Below are positions 1-6,058 of a stretch of 9,493 nt of DNA, one piece after another; position 1 is the first letter of the stretch; every line of letters begins with the position of its first letter. A program made the translations under genes and the position numbers. Source of the stretch: an uncultured Actinomycetes bacterium (GTDB taxonomy: Bacteria; Actinomycetota; Thermoleophilia; Gaiellales; F1-60-MAGs149). Below the pieces are notes generated by a model. That model was not told the origin of the DNA, ran no database searches, and saw nothing but the letters and a program-made list of their open reading frames with translations. The stretch lies in assembly GCA_903960645.1 (NCBI GenBank), contig CAJCBN010000157.1, positions 1-9,493 on the forward strand. Reading direction: 5' to 3'.

Positions 1-1220
1 AGGGCGATGTCGCGGGCGCGCTCGAGCAGCGCGAGCCGGTCTTCGGGCGATCGCTCGCGCACGGCGCGCCGCTCGGCGAACTGCCCGTCGAGCTCGGCAA
101 GGCGGCGCTCGAGCTCCGCGGGATCGCCGCTGACACGATCGAAGGCGCGCACGACATCGCCGGCGAAGCCGCCGCTCTGGCGCAACTGGTCGAGCTCGAT
201 CTCGGGCCGCACGTCGGCCACGATGCTCTCCCAGACCAGCCGCTCAGGCGCGGCGTCGTCGAGCATCCCGCGGAAGCCGTCCGCCCACTGGTCGGCACCC
301 ACCTCGGCAGACAGTGGACCACGGCCAACCAGTCGTCCACGCACGACAACCGCGGCATCGCCGGTGGCGGCGAGCAAAGCGTCGGCCTCCGCGAGCACGC
401 GGTCGGCGAGCGCCGCCGTGCTCTCGATGCCCTCGATGGGCACGACGAGCTCCTCGAAGCGGATCACGTCGATCGGGTGGAGCCGCGCTCCGAGCACCCG
501 GTCGTCGTCGAACTCGACGACGACGGCGCCGTGCACCCCGCGGTCGGACGGCTTGAGCGACCGTCCCTGCAGCGAACCGGCGTAGACGATCCACGGCTCC
601 TGCTCGAGGACATCGAAGCCGTGGATATGCCCGAGGGCCCAGTAGTCGTAGCCGGTGCGGCGCAGATCTTCGATCGAGCAGGGGGCATAGCGCCCGTGAC
701 CGGGCCGATCGCCGACGGCGCAGTGGAGCACGCCGATGTGGAGCCCCGGCTCCGAGCCGCGCACGGGAAACAGCTCCGCGAGGTTCTCCTCGACGCGCGC
801 GCGGCCGAACGACACGCCGTGCACGTGGATGTCGCCGACGCCGTCGCGCGCGATGCGCTTCGTGATCGGCTCGTCCTTGCGCAGCACCTCGACGCCCTCG
901 ATGCCACTCAGCGGCGACCGCGCGCTCAACGGATCGTGGTTGCCGTGGACGATGACAACGCGGATGCCATGCTCGACGAGGCGGCGCGCGCCCTGCTGGA
1001 CGCGGAACTCGAAGCGCGAGGTGCGGCACTCGCTGTCGAACAGGTCGCCCGCGAGGACGAGCAGCTCGGCGTGCTCATCGATGCAGAGCTGCACCAGTGC
1101 GTCCCACGCCTCCAGCGAGGCGTCTCGCAGCACCTCGGCGAAGCCCTCGCGCAGCGTCCCGATGCCCGCGAACGGGCTGTCGAGGTGCAGATCGGCGGCG
1201 TGGATGAAGCGGCGTGGCAT
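1..1220 (-). CDS. yhaO: YhaO-type DNA repair exonuclease (Mre11/SbcD-like metallophosphoesterase), 3' end cut by window edge
   Basis: Predicted cytoplasmic metal-dependent nuclease of the calcineurin-like phosphoesterase superfamily, acting in double-strand break processing. Reading from ATG at 1220, 406 codons are open to the left edge with no stop. The dinuclear metal-site motifs appear in order: D10-x-H12 in FIHAADLHLDSP, GDLFD at 58-62, GNHD at 93-96, H166 in VLHC, and GHIH at 197-200 preceded by DYWAL. The segment after residue 200 fits the capping region typical of SbcD/YhaO proteins. About 400 residues is the usual YhaO length, so little is missing. The start is chosen because MPRRFIHAADLH is the canonical family N-terminus. 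No Shine-Dalgarno is visible; a strong hairpin lies 13 bases upstream. YhaO is usually followed by a YhaN/SbcC-like ATPase, which would lie just left of the window. The nuclease family is secure; the YhaO rather than SbcD label rests on length and general resemblance. Confidence 0.9.
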   Translation of the reverse strand, partial: MPRRFIHAADLHLDSPFAGIGTLREGFAEVLRDASLEAWDALVQLCIDEHAELLVLAGDLFDSECRTSRFEFRVQQGARRLVEHGIRVVIVHGNHDPLSARSPLSGIEGVEVLRKDEPITKRIARDGVGDIHVHGVSFGRARVEENLAELFPVRGSEPGLHIGVLHCAVGDRPGHGRYAPCSIEDLRRTGYDYWALGHIHGFDVLEQEPWIVYAGSLQGRSLKPSDRGVHGAVVVEFDDDRVLGARLHPIDVIRFEELVVPIEGIESTAALADRVLAEADALLAATGDAAVVVRGRLVGRGPLSAEVGADQWADGFRGMLDDAAPERLVWESIVADVRPEIELDQLRQSGGFAGDVVRAFDRVSGDPAELERRLAELDGQFAERRAVRERSPEDRLALLERARDIA

Positions 1221-1233
1221 GCGGAAGGCTCGG

Positions 1234-1270
1234 GCGGGGAACGTGCGACGTGTTGTCGCGCGTCCCCCGC
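1234..1270 (-). other. 16-bp imperfect hairpin in hdeD-yhaO gap
   Basis: Arms 1234-1249 and 1255-1270 pair over 16 positions around a 5-base loop. There is one mismatch and one G-T wobble on either strand. On the minus strand the hairpin begins 43 bases after the HdeD-like stop and ends 13 bases before the nuclease ATG. No T-run follows, so it is not a standard intrinsic terminator. It could be a tail structure for the upstream gene or a 5'-UTR stem-loop on the nuclease mRNA. The pairing is seen directly; any role is inference. Confidence 0.6.
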
Positions 1271-1273
1271 CGA

Positions 1274-1279
1274 ACCTTA
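1274..1279 (-). promoter_or_regulatory. Possible -10 box (TAAGGT) for the nuclease gene
   Basis: TAAGGT on the minus strand fits the TANNNT -10 consensus. It lies about six bases before the 5' arm of the hairpin, so a transcript from it would start at the hairpin and carry a leader of roughly 48 bases. No recognisable -35 element lies 17 bases upstream (CCGGCG there). Confidence 0.25.
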
Positions 1280-1312
1280 CGCAGGAGTCCGGCTTGCGCC
1301 GGGGCGTGCAGG

Positions 1313-1891
1313 CTAGACCGAGCCGCCCTCGCTGAGCTTCTTGGCGGCCATGCCGGCGGAGATCATCATGATCCCGTCGAACAAGAGCTGGATGCCGACC
1401 AGCAGGCCGATCGCCCAGGCTGCCGACGAGGGCAGGTCGGCGAGCACCATGACGGCGATGATCACGGCGAGGAAGCCGTTGACGATCGTCCAGCCGGAGT
1501 TCGGCATGGTGCCGCGTCCGGCGACGCCCGCGAGGATGCGGAAGAGGCCGAGCATGAGGAAGAAGATCGCCAGCACCCACGTCAGGGTGATCGTGCCGCT
1601 GACGGGGTTGACGATCAGCCAGACGCCGGCGACCACGTAGATGATCGCGACGATGAAGCTCCAGATGCGGTGGCGGGTCGTGCCGCGGGAAATCGCCTCG
1701 GCGACGTAGGCAACGGCGCCGATCAGGAGCAGGATGCCGACGAGCAGGGTGATCGTCACCGACGCGAGCGGCGGGACGATGATCGCGATCGCGCCGAGGA
1801 CGGCGCTGATGATGCCCGCGGTGAGCAGCAGCTTCCAGCTCTTCGCGAGCGCGTCCTTCATCTCGGGGGGCAGTCCGGTCATTGCAGACAT
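1313..1891 (-). CDS. HdeD-family (DUF308) six-helix membrane protein
   Basis: Small integral membrane protein of 192 residues. Six hydrophobic helices appear at roughly 21-40, 45-65, 76-95, 100-122, 133-152 and 157-180, arranged as repeated hairpins with short charged loops, as in HdeD/DUF308 proteins. The length is typical of that family. E. coli HdeD is linked to acid resistance, but most homologues in other phyla have no known function, so that role should not be assumed here. The ATG at 1891 is supported by a perfect AGGAGG (minus strand, 1906-1901) nine bases upstream. An internal ATG three codons later is less well placed. It is divergent from the 1971-2999 membrane gene, with 79 bases between them, and lies 92 bases upstream of the nuclease gene on the same strand. 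No signal of transfer or damage is seen. Confidence 0.85.
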   Translation of the reverse strand: MSAMTGLPPEMKDALAKSWKLLLTAGIISAVLGAIAIIVPPLASVTITLLVGILLLIGAVAYVAEAISRGTTRHRIWSFIVAIIYVVAGVWLIVNPVSGTITLTWVLAIFFLMLGLFRILAGVAGRGTMPNSGWTIVNGFLAVIIAVMVLADLPSSAAWAIGLLVGIQLLFDGIMMISAGMAAKKLSEGGSV

Positions 1892-1900
1892 CTAAGGGTT

Positions 1901-1906
1901 CCTCCT
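1901..1906 (-). promoter_or_regulatory. Consensus ribosome binding site for the HdeD-like gene
   Basis: AGGAGG on the minus strand, nine bases before the ATG at 1891. It is the strongest Shine-Dalgarno in the window and fixes this start, in contrast to several genes here with none. Confidence 0.8.
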
Positions 1907-1960
1907 GGGGTTGGTCCACCCTGCCCGTACGCCACAGGCCAGGCGAGTCCTCCCGCGCCG

Positions 1961-1966
1961 AAGGAG
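1961..1966 (+). promoter_or_regulatory. Ribosome binding site deciding the start at 1971
   Basis: AAGGAG ends four bases before GTG 1971 and 13 bases before ATG 1980. The GTG is slightly close and the ATG rather far, so GTG is preferred. An in-frame ATG at 1911 lies upstream, but starting there would place an Arg/Pro-rich stretch unlike a protein N-terminus across the divergent promoter region. Confidence 0.55.
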
Positions 1967-1970
1967 TACC

Positions 1971-2999
1971 GTGCACCTGATGCAGAAGCCGCAAGCCCTG
2001 ATCAGCGCCGATGCCGGTGAGCGCCTCGAGCTGATGCTCGTCGCGGCCATCGCGACGGTGCTCGTCATTCGCACGTTCCTGGCGGTGACCGGCTATCCGC
2101 AGATCGGCGGCGACGGACTCCATATCGCGCACCTGCTGTGGGGCGGCCTCGGACTCGCCGCCGCGCTGATCATCGCAATGAGCGTCCTCGGCCACCGGTC
2201 GAAAACGCTCGCCGCGCTGATCGGCGGCATCGGCTTCGGCTTCTTCATCGACGAGGTCGGGAAGTTCGTGACGACGACGAACGACTATTTCTACAAGCCC
2301 GCGATCGCGTTGATCTACCTCGCGTTCGTGGCGATCGCGCTCGTACTGCGCTTTGTGCGGTCGCGGCGACTCTCGCCCAATGCCGCGCTCGCCAACGCGC
2401 TCGACATGATCGCGGACACCCACAGCAACGGCCTGAGCGAGTCCGAGCAGTCCCGCATCCTCGAGCTGCTCGACGCCTCGGAGCAGCGGACGCCGATCGT
2501 CGCGGCGCTGCGGGACGCGGTCGCGGTGTCCGCCACGGCTCCCGATTCGCCGAACCCGTATGCGCGTCTCAAGGCCCATCTGGCTCGGCACTACGAGCGT
2601 GTCGCCGTCACCCCCGCCTTCATCCGCGTGGTGATCATCGCTTCGATCCTGTTCCTGGTCGTCTCGATCCCGTCGATCACCATCCTGATCGGAGCGGCGA
2701 TCGCCGGCCGGTCGATTCCCGTGTCGAACGCCGTCGCGCTGGCGCTGGTCGCCAGCGTCCTCGTGAGCCTGGCGACTCTGATCGGCGTGATCCGGCTCGC
2801 CCGTCACGACCGCATCGGCGGCCTCGAGTGGCTGCGCACCGCGCTGGCCATCTCGATCCTGCTCGCAGCGCCAATCGAGTTCTGGACGGATGAGCTCGCC
2901 GCCCTGCCGAGCTTCATCCTGACGCTGCTCGCCTACGGCGCGCTTGGCTACGCGATCCACCGCGAGCGCGAGCGGGCCGACAGCGCGCCCTCCGGCTAG
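1971..2999 (+). CDS. Uncharacterised polytopic membrane protein with FIDEVGKF segment
   Basis: I do not recognise a characterised family. From GTG 1971 the product is 342 residues with about eight hydrophobic stretches, roughly at 21-40, 53-73, 80-93, 110-127, 217-243, 254-276, 290-303 and 312-330. A hydrophilic domain at about 130-215 separates two four-helix halves and contains helix-forming text such as SESEQSRILELLDASE. The most distinctive part is at 88-110, where a glycine-rich membrane stretch leads into FIDEVGKFVTT and then NDYFYKP. The acidic pair, lysine and aromatic residues next to a membrane helix look functionally constrained. The protein starts a tight plus-strand operon: its TAG ends nine bases before the isochorismatase-family ATG. 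The start could instead be ATG 1980 (339 residues). Function unknown; transport, sensing or a structural role are all possible. Confidence 0.8.
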   Translation: MHLMQKPQALISADAGERLELMLVAAIATVLVIRTFLAVTGYPQIGGDGLHIAHLLWGGLGLAAALIIAMSVLGHRSKTLAALIGGIGFGFFIDEVGKFVTTTNDYFYKPAIALIYLAFVAIALVLRFVRSRRLSPNAALANALDMIADTHSNGLSESEQSRILELLDASEQRTPIVAALRDAVAVSATAPDSPNPYARLKAHLARHYERVAVTPAFIRVVIIASILFLVVSIPSITILIGAAIAGRSIPVSNAVALALVASVLVSLATLIGVIRLARHDRIGGLEWLRTALAISILLAAPIEFWTDELAALPSFILTLLAYGALGYAIHRERERADSAPSG

Positions 3000-3002
3000 G
3001 GT
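2997..3002 (+). promoter_or_regulatory. Possible -10 box or weak RBS before isochorismatase-family gene (TAGGGT)
   Basis: TAGGGT overlaps the stop codon of the membrane-protein gene and lies six bases before ATG 3009, the geometry expected of a leaderless promoter. The same bases contain AGGG, seven bases from the ATG, which could act as a weak Shine-Dalgarno. The sequence cannot separate the two readings. Confidence 0.3.
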
Positions 3003-3008
3003 TACTCC

Positions 3009-3587
3009 ATGCGACACGTCCCCGACCGCCTCGACCAGGACCGCGCACTGCTGCTCGTCGTCGACGTGCAGGAGGCCTTCCGCCCGCACATTGAGGGCTG
3101 GGGCGCGATGGTCGCCCACTGCGACGCCCTGATCCGCGGCTGCGTCGCGCTCGACGTGCCGATCATCGTCACCGAGCAGTATCCGAAGGGCCTCGGGCAC
3201 ACGATCGAGGAGCTTGCTGAGGGGCTGGCCGGCGTCACGCCGATCGAGAAGCGCTCGTTCTCGTCGCTTGGCGTGCCAGAGACGCTCGACCAGCTCGAGC
3301 AGTTCGGTCGCGACCAGATCATCGTCTGCGGCATCGAGGCGCACGTCTGCGTGCAGCAGTCGGTCGCCGACATCCTGCGCGGCGGACGCCAGGCCCACGT
3401 GGCGCTCGACGCGATCGCGAGCCGCACGTCGTCGAGCCGCGAGGTCGGCGTGCGCCGCATGCGCGCCGCGGGCATGGTGCCGAGCGGCGTGGAACTGGCG
3501 CTGTTCGAGATGATGGTCGGCGCCGACCACCCGCAGTTCAAGACGATCTCGGGCCTCGTCCGCGATCTCCCCCAGTCCTTCGTCTGA
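3009..3587 (+). CDS. Isochorismatase-family cysteine hydrolase (YcaC/ISOC-like)
   Basis: Cytoplasmic alpha/beta hydrolase of the isochorismatase-like superfamily, 192 residues, a full single-domain length. The catalytic triad is visible: D19 in LLLVVDVQEAF, K81 in IEKRSFS, and C114 in GIEAHVCVQQS, which also has the G-x-E-x-H-V-C context. The tail, with SRTSSSREVG, MRAAG, an S-x-E motif and a terminal ELALFEMM...HPQFK segment, resembles the YcaC-related/ISOC1-2 subgroup. It is unlike nicotinamidase or true isochorismatase, and no menaquinone or siderophore genes are nearby. Substrate unknown; family members cleave amides or related bonds. The gene begins nine bases after the membrane-protein stop and ends ten bases before the GST start, so the three are probably co-transcribed. 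Confidence 0.9.
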   Translation: MRHVPDRLDQDRALLLVVDVQEAFRPHIEGWGAMVAHCDALIRGCVALDVPIIVTEQYPKGLGHTIEELAEGLAGVTPIEKRSFSSLGVPETLDQLEQFGRDQIIVCGIEAHVCVQQSVADILRGGRQAHVALDAIASRTSSSREVGVRRMRAAGMVPSGVELALFEMMVGADHPQFKTISGLVRDLPQSFV

Positions 3588-3591
3588 GGAG
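3586..3591 (+). promoter_or_regulatory. RBS for the first GST, overlapping upstream stop codon
   Basis: GAGGAG overlaps the TGA of the isochorismatase-family gene and ends six bases before ATG 3598. It fixes the GST start and indicates co-transcription and possible translational coupling. Confidence 0.7.
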
Positions 3592-3597
3592 CGCGCC

Positions 3598-4248
3598 ATG
3601 AGCCTGACCCTGCACACCCACCCGTACTCGTCGAACGGGCAGAAGGCGCAGCTGATGCTCGACATCGTCGGCGCGGAGTACACGCTGCTCGAGGTGCCCT
3701 TCCAGGTCGAGCGCGTCGACTGGCACACAGCCGTCAACCCGATGGGTGGCATCCCCGCGCTCGTCGACGACGGCTTCCGCCTCGCCGAGTCGAACACGAT
3801 CCTCCGCTACCTCGCCGACCGCGAAGGACGCGAGGACCTGTATCCGCGTGACGCCAAGGAGCGCGCGACGATCGACTGGGTGCTCGATCTGTGGGCGCTC
3901 GTCGTGCGGCCGGCGCTGTTCTCCTACGAGGCCGCGCAGTACGGCATCGTGCTCGGCACCGGCGCGTTCTCGAAGGAGCCGGCACCAGAGGCCGACGTGC
4001 GCGCGCTGTTCGACCGCGCCGTGCCGAAGCTGAACCAGGCGATGCAGGTCCTCGATCCGGTCGGCCCGTGGGCGTGTCTCGGTCACCGCACGATCGCCGA
4101 TATCGCGGCGACGCCGGTGCTCCATCGCCTCGTCCACGCCCCCGTCGACCTGAGCCAGGTGCCGCGCCTGCAGACGTGGGCCGAGGCGTGCGTCGCGCTG
4201 CCCGAGTGGCAGGCGCTCGTCCCCGGCTGCGGCGTACCGCGGCGCTGA
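3598..4248 (+). CDS. Glutathione S-transferase family protein
   Basis: 216 residues with the two-domain GST layout. The N-terminal thioredoxin-like domain opens with LTLHTHPYSSNGQKAQLML, where S11/S12 sit at the place of the activating residue. The substrate-side NPMGGIPALVDDG contains the cis-proline P53, followed by the E64-S65 glutathione-binding pair in LAESNTILRYLAD. The all-helical C-terminal domain spans roughly 88-210, with the N-capping box T165-I-A-D168. A role in conjugation or reduction of electrophiles is the family norm; the substrate is unknown. If the host is actinobacterial it may rely on mycothiol rather than glutathione, so the thiol used is open. Third gene of the 1971-4248 operon. 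The reading frame ends at TGA 4248, but coding-like sequence continues in a different frame to 4349, so the C-terminus may be frameshifted. Confidence 0.88.
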   Translation: MSLTLHTHPYSSNGQKAQLMLDIVGAEYTLLEVPFQVERVDWHTAVNPMGGIPALVDDGFRLAESNTILRYLADREGREDLYPRDAKERATIDWVLDLWALVVRPALFSYEAAQYGIVLGTGAFSKEPAPEADVRALFDRAVPKLNQAMQVLDPVGPWACLGHRTIADIAATPVLHRLVHAPVDLSQVPRLQTWAEACVALPEWQALVPGCGVPRR

Positions 4249-4349
4249 CAGCCGACGGCGTCGCGCGCGACGTCATCGACGTGCAGCAGCAGGCCGCCAA
4301 GCCCGAGCTCGTCTGCCCGTTCCTGCTCCGGCGGCTCGGGTTCGGCTAA
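4236..4349 (+). other. Coding-like tail in shifted frame behind the GST
   Basis: The 101-base gap after the GST stop is not neutral. In the frame of 4251-4346, all 32 codons end in G or C, while middle positions are about half A/T, the same signature as genes here. The translation includes ADGVARDVIDVQQQ and AAKPELVCPFLLRRLGFG, ending at TAA 4347-4349, directly against the stop of the convergent minus-strand gene. There is no convincing start codon or ribosome site of its own; GTG 4280 is the best internal option. It matches the GST frame shifted by one base near 4236-4245, as from a one-base deletion. It may be a frameshifted GST C-terminus, a sequencing error, or a relic of another gene. 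No known domain is recognised. Confidence 0.4.
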
Positions 4350-6005
4350 TCAGGAGGAGCAGGTTGCGTCGGTCGCGGGCGCATCGAAGATGCGCTCGAC
4401 CAGCAGATCCGCGCGCTGCGTGGCCTTCAGCGAGAAGCCGCCCGGTGAGACCGCGCGCAACACGGTCTGGCCGTCGGGGCCGGGCTGGATGCAGTCGATC
4501 ACGCCCGCCGTCGCCCAGTACGGCATCCAGCGCACGCGCAGCGTGTAGAGCCCCGGCGCGTCGACGGTGCCGCGCAGCTCGTCGTGCCCCTGCTCGAGCA
4601 CCTTCGCCGTGCCGGGACCGGTCATCAGCGGCGTCGGCCGCGGGAGCTCGTAGATCGTCCACGCGCCGCGCGTGGCCGCGATCTCGAGACCGGAGGTGCC
4701 CGACCGCAGGAGCTCGGCCTCGGCCGCCGCGCCCTCGGTGTCGAGCTTCGTATTCGGCAGCAGCACGTAGCGCACCGCGCGCGAGCGCAGCCACGCCTGA
4801 TACTCGTCGGGCGTGATCACCTTCTGGTACAGCAGCGGGTTATCCGCGAGATCGACCTGGCGGTACCAGCCGCGCACGAGGGCGTAGCCGGCCTGAGGAA
4901 TCCAGAAGGCCTCCCAGCGCCCCGCCGTCTGCACCACCTCGACGCGATAGTCCGGCGACTGATTCGCGTCGAGGAACCCGACCGCCGGCTGCCAGAACGC
5001 CGACTGCGTGGGGCGCGAGTCGGTGCGCGTGACCGCGTCGTAGAGATCCGGCAGCGCGCCGTAGCCGAACGAGGCGATCAACGCGAGCGCCACCAGCAGC
5101 TTCGGTCGCCAGCGCTGAACGCCAGCCGCCACCACGAGGATCGGGAAGACGAGGTAGCGGAGCCGCGCGAGGTTGTCGCCGACGGGCGTCGGAATCGCGT
5201 AGAGCAGGAGCGCACCGACGGCCCAGAGAATCAGCAGCCACATGATCAGGTGGGTCTCCGGGCGACGGCGTGCCAACGCCACGCCGAGCACCGAGATGAC
5301 GAGCACGGCGATCAGGTGGCCGATGAGGAACGGGTAGACGCCCTCCGAGGGGAACAGGAAGCCGATCGCCGCCTGCACCACCACCAGCACGCCGAGCCAC
5401 GCACCGACGACGAACGTGCGCGGGTCAAAGCGCCGGTGCTCGAGCCAAACGGCGCCGAGGATCAGCGCGAGGAACACGAAGGCGAGTGGGCTCAGACCCA
5501 GCGTGACCGCTCCCAGCAAGCCGCCGATGACATGGCGATGATGCTGCAGCGCCAGCAGGCAGGCGAGCATCGCCGCCGCGCCGATCGCGTAGGCATAGCC
5601 GCCGGTGAAGAGCGGCCCGAGCGCCAGCAGACCGAAGGCGCGGGCGCCCCACGCGGCCTGCACGCCCCAGCGCTGGACGACGAGGGTCGCGAACAGCGCC
5701 GCGGAGACGACGACGGAGATCAGCGCCAGCGTCGCCGGCCCGATCAGCTGCTGCGGGAGGTACACCAGCAGCGAGTAGGAGATCAGCGGATAGTCGCCGC
5801 TGTACCAGAAGTTGTCCCACAGGACCGCGTCGCGCTCGACGAGCAGCGCGCGGTAGAGGTGCGCGGAGGCGTCATCCGGCTGCGGCAGCAGGAACGTGAC
5901 CGCGAGCGCACCCAGCAGACAGATCAGCGCCGCGAGGATCGCCTCGCGCAACACGACCGGCACGCGGACGTACCACGCCCGCGAGGTCTCGAGATACGCG
6001 CTCAT
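4350..6005 (-). CDS. Large polytopic membrane protein, GT-C/PTPS-related-like, probable sugar or polymer transfer
   Basis: 551 residues. A first helix (about 20-40) is followed by an extracytoplasmic-looking loop with DD at 44-45, then DNFWYSGDYPL at 64-74. An aspartate pair after helix 1 and an aromatic W-Y-x-G-x-Y-P segment resemble GT-C-type lipid-linked-sugar transferases and the PTPS-related membrane family (PF10131-like). About nine or ten further helices run to roughly residue 315. A soluble C-terminal part (about 325-551) is rich in short strands, contains GLYTLRVRWMPYWATAG, and ends with ATCSS. No characterised enzyme is recognised, so glycosyl transfer is an inference from layout. 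The gene follows the second GST on the same strand after 53 bases. No Shine-Dalgarno precedes ATG 6005, but a TANNNT box does. An overlapping plus-strand frame is a composition shadow. Confidence 0.8.
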   Translation of the reverse strand: MSAYLETSRAWYVRVPVVLREAILAALICLLGALAVTFLLPQPDDASAHLYRALLVERDAVLWDNFWYSGDYPLISYSLLVYLPQQLIGPATLALISVVVSAALFATLVVQRWGVQAAWGARAFGLLALGPLFTGGYAYAIGAAAMLACLLALQHHRHVIGGLLGAVTLGLSPLAFVFLALILGAVWLEHRRFDPRTFVVGAWLGVLVVVQAAIGFLFPSEGVYPFLIGHLIAVLVISVLGVALARRRPETHLIMWLLILWAVGALLLYAIPTPVGDNLARLRYLVFPILVVAAGVQRWRPKLLVALALIASFGYGALPDLYDAVTRTDSRPTQSAFWQPAVGFLDANQSPDYRVEVVQTAGRWEAFWIPQAGYALVRGWYRQVDLADNPLLYQKVITPDEYQAWLRSRAVRYVLLPNTKLDTEGAAAEAELLRSGTSGLEIAATRGAWTIYELPRPTPLMTGPGTAKVLEQGHDELRGTVDAPGLYTLRVRWMPYWATAGVIDCIQPGPDGQTVLRAVSPGGFSLKATQRADLLVERIFDAPATDATCSS

Positions 6006-6013
6006 CCACGCAC

Positions 6014-6019
6014 AGGGTA
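6014..6019 (-). promoter_or_regulatory. Possible leaderless -10 box (TACCCT) for the 551-residue membrane protein
   Basis: TACCCT on the minus strand lies eight bases before ATG 6005, with no Shine-Dalgarno between. It fits TANNNT and would put the transcript start at or next to the start codon. No -35 element is recognised. Confidence 0.3.
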
Positions 6020-6058
6020 CGCGCCCGAGCGCGGAACCCCTTGTGCTTCACCGCAACG

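Noticed and set aside
244..1029. Minus-strand open frame of 261 codons within the nuclease gene
   Set aside because: Arg/Ala-rich text in the wrong frame. The true frame contains all the phosphoesterase motifs and is open from 1220 to the edge.
1289..1302. Small hairpin CCGGC-TTGC-GCCGG after the HdeD-like stop as a terminator
   Set aside because: Only five base pairs with no T-run; too common in GC-rich DNA to call.
477..1316. Plus-strand open frame of 279 codons opposite the nuclease gene
   Set aside because: Mirror of the real minus-strand gene; no recognisable fold or ribosome site.
1214..2020. Plus-strand Asp/Glu/Arg-rich open frame opposite the HdeD-like gene
   Set aside because: Acidic, repetitive antisense text. 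The opposite strand encodes six clean helices with a perfect ribosome site.
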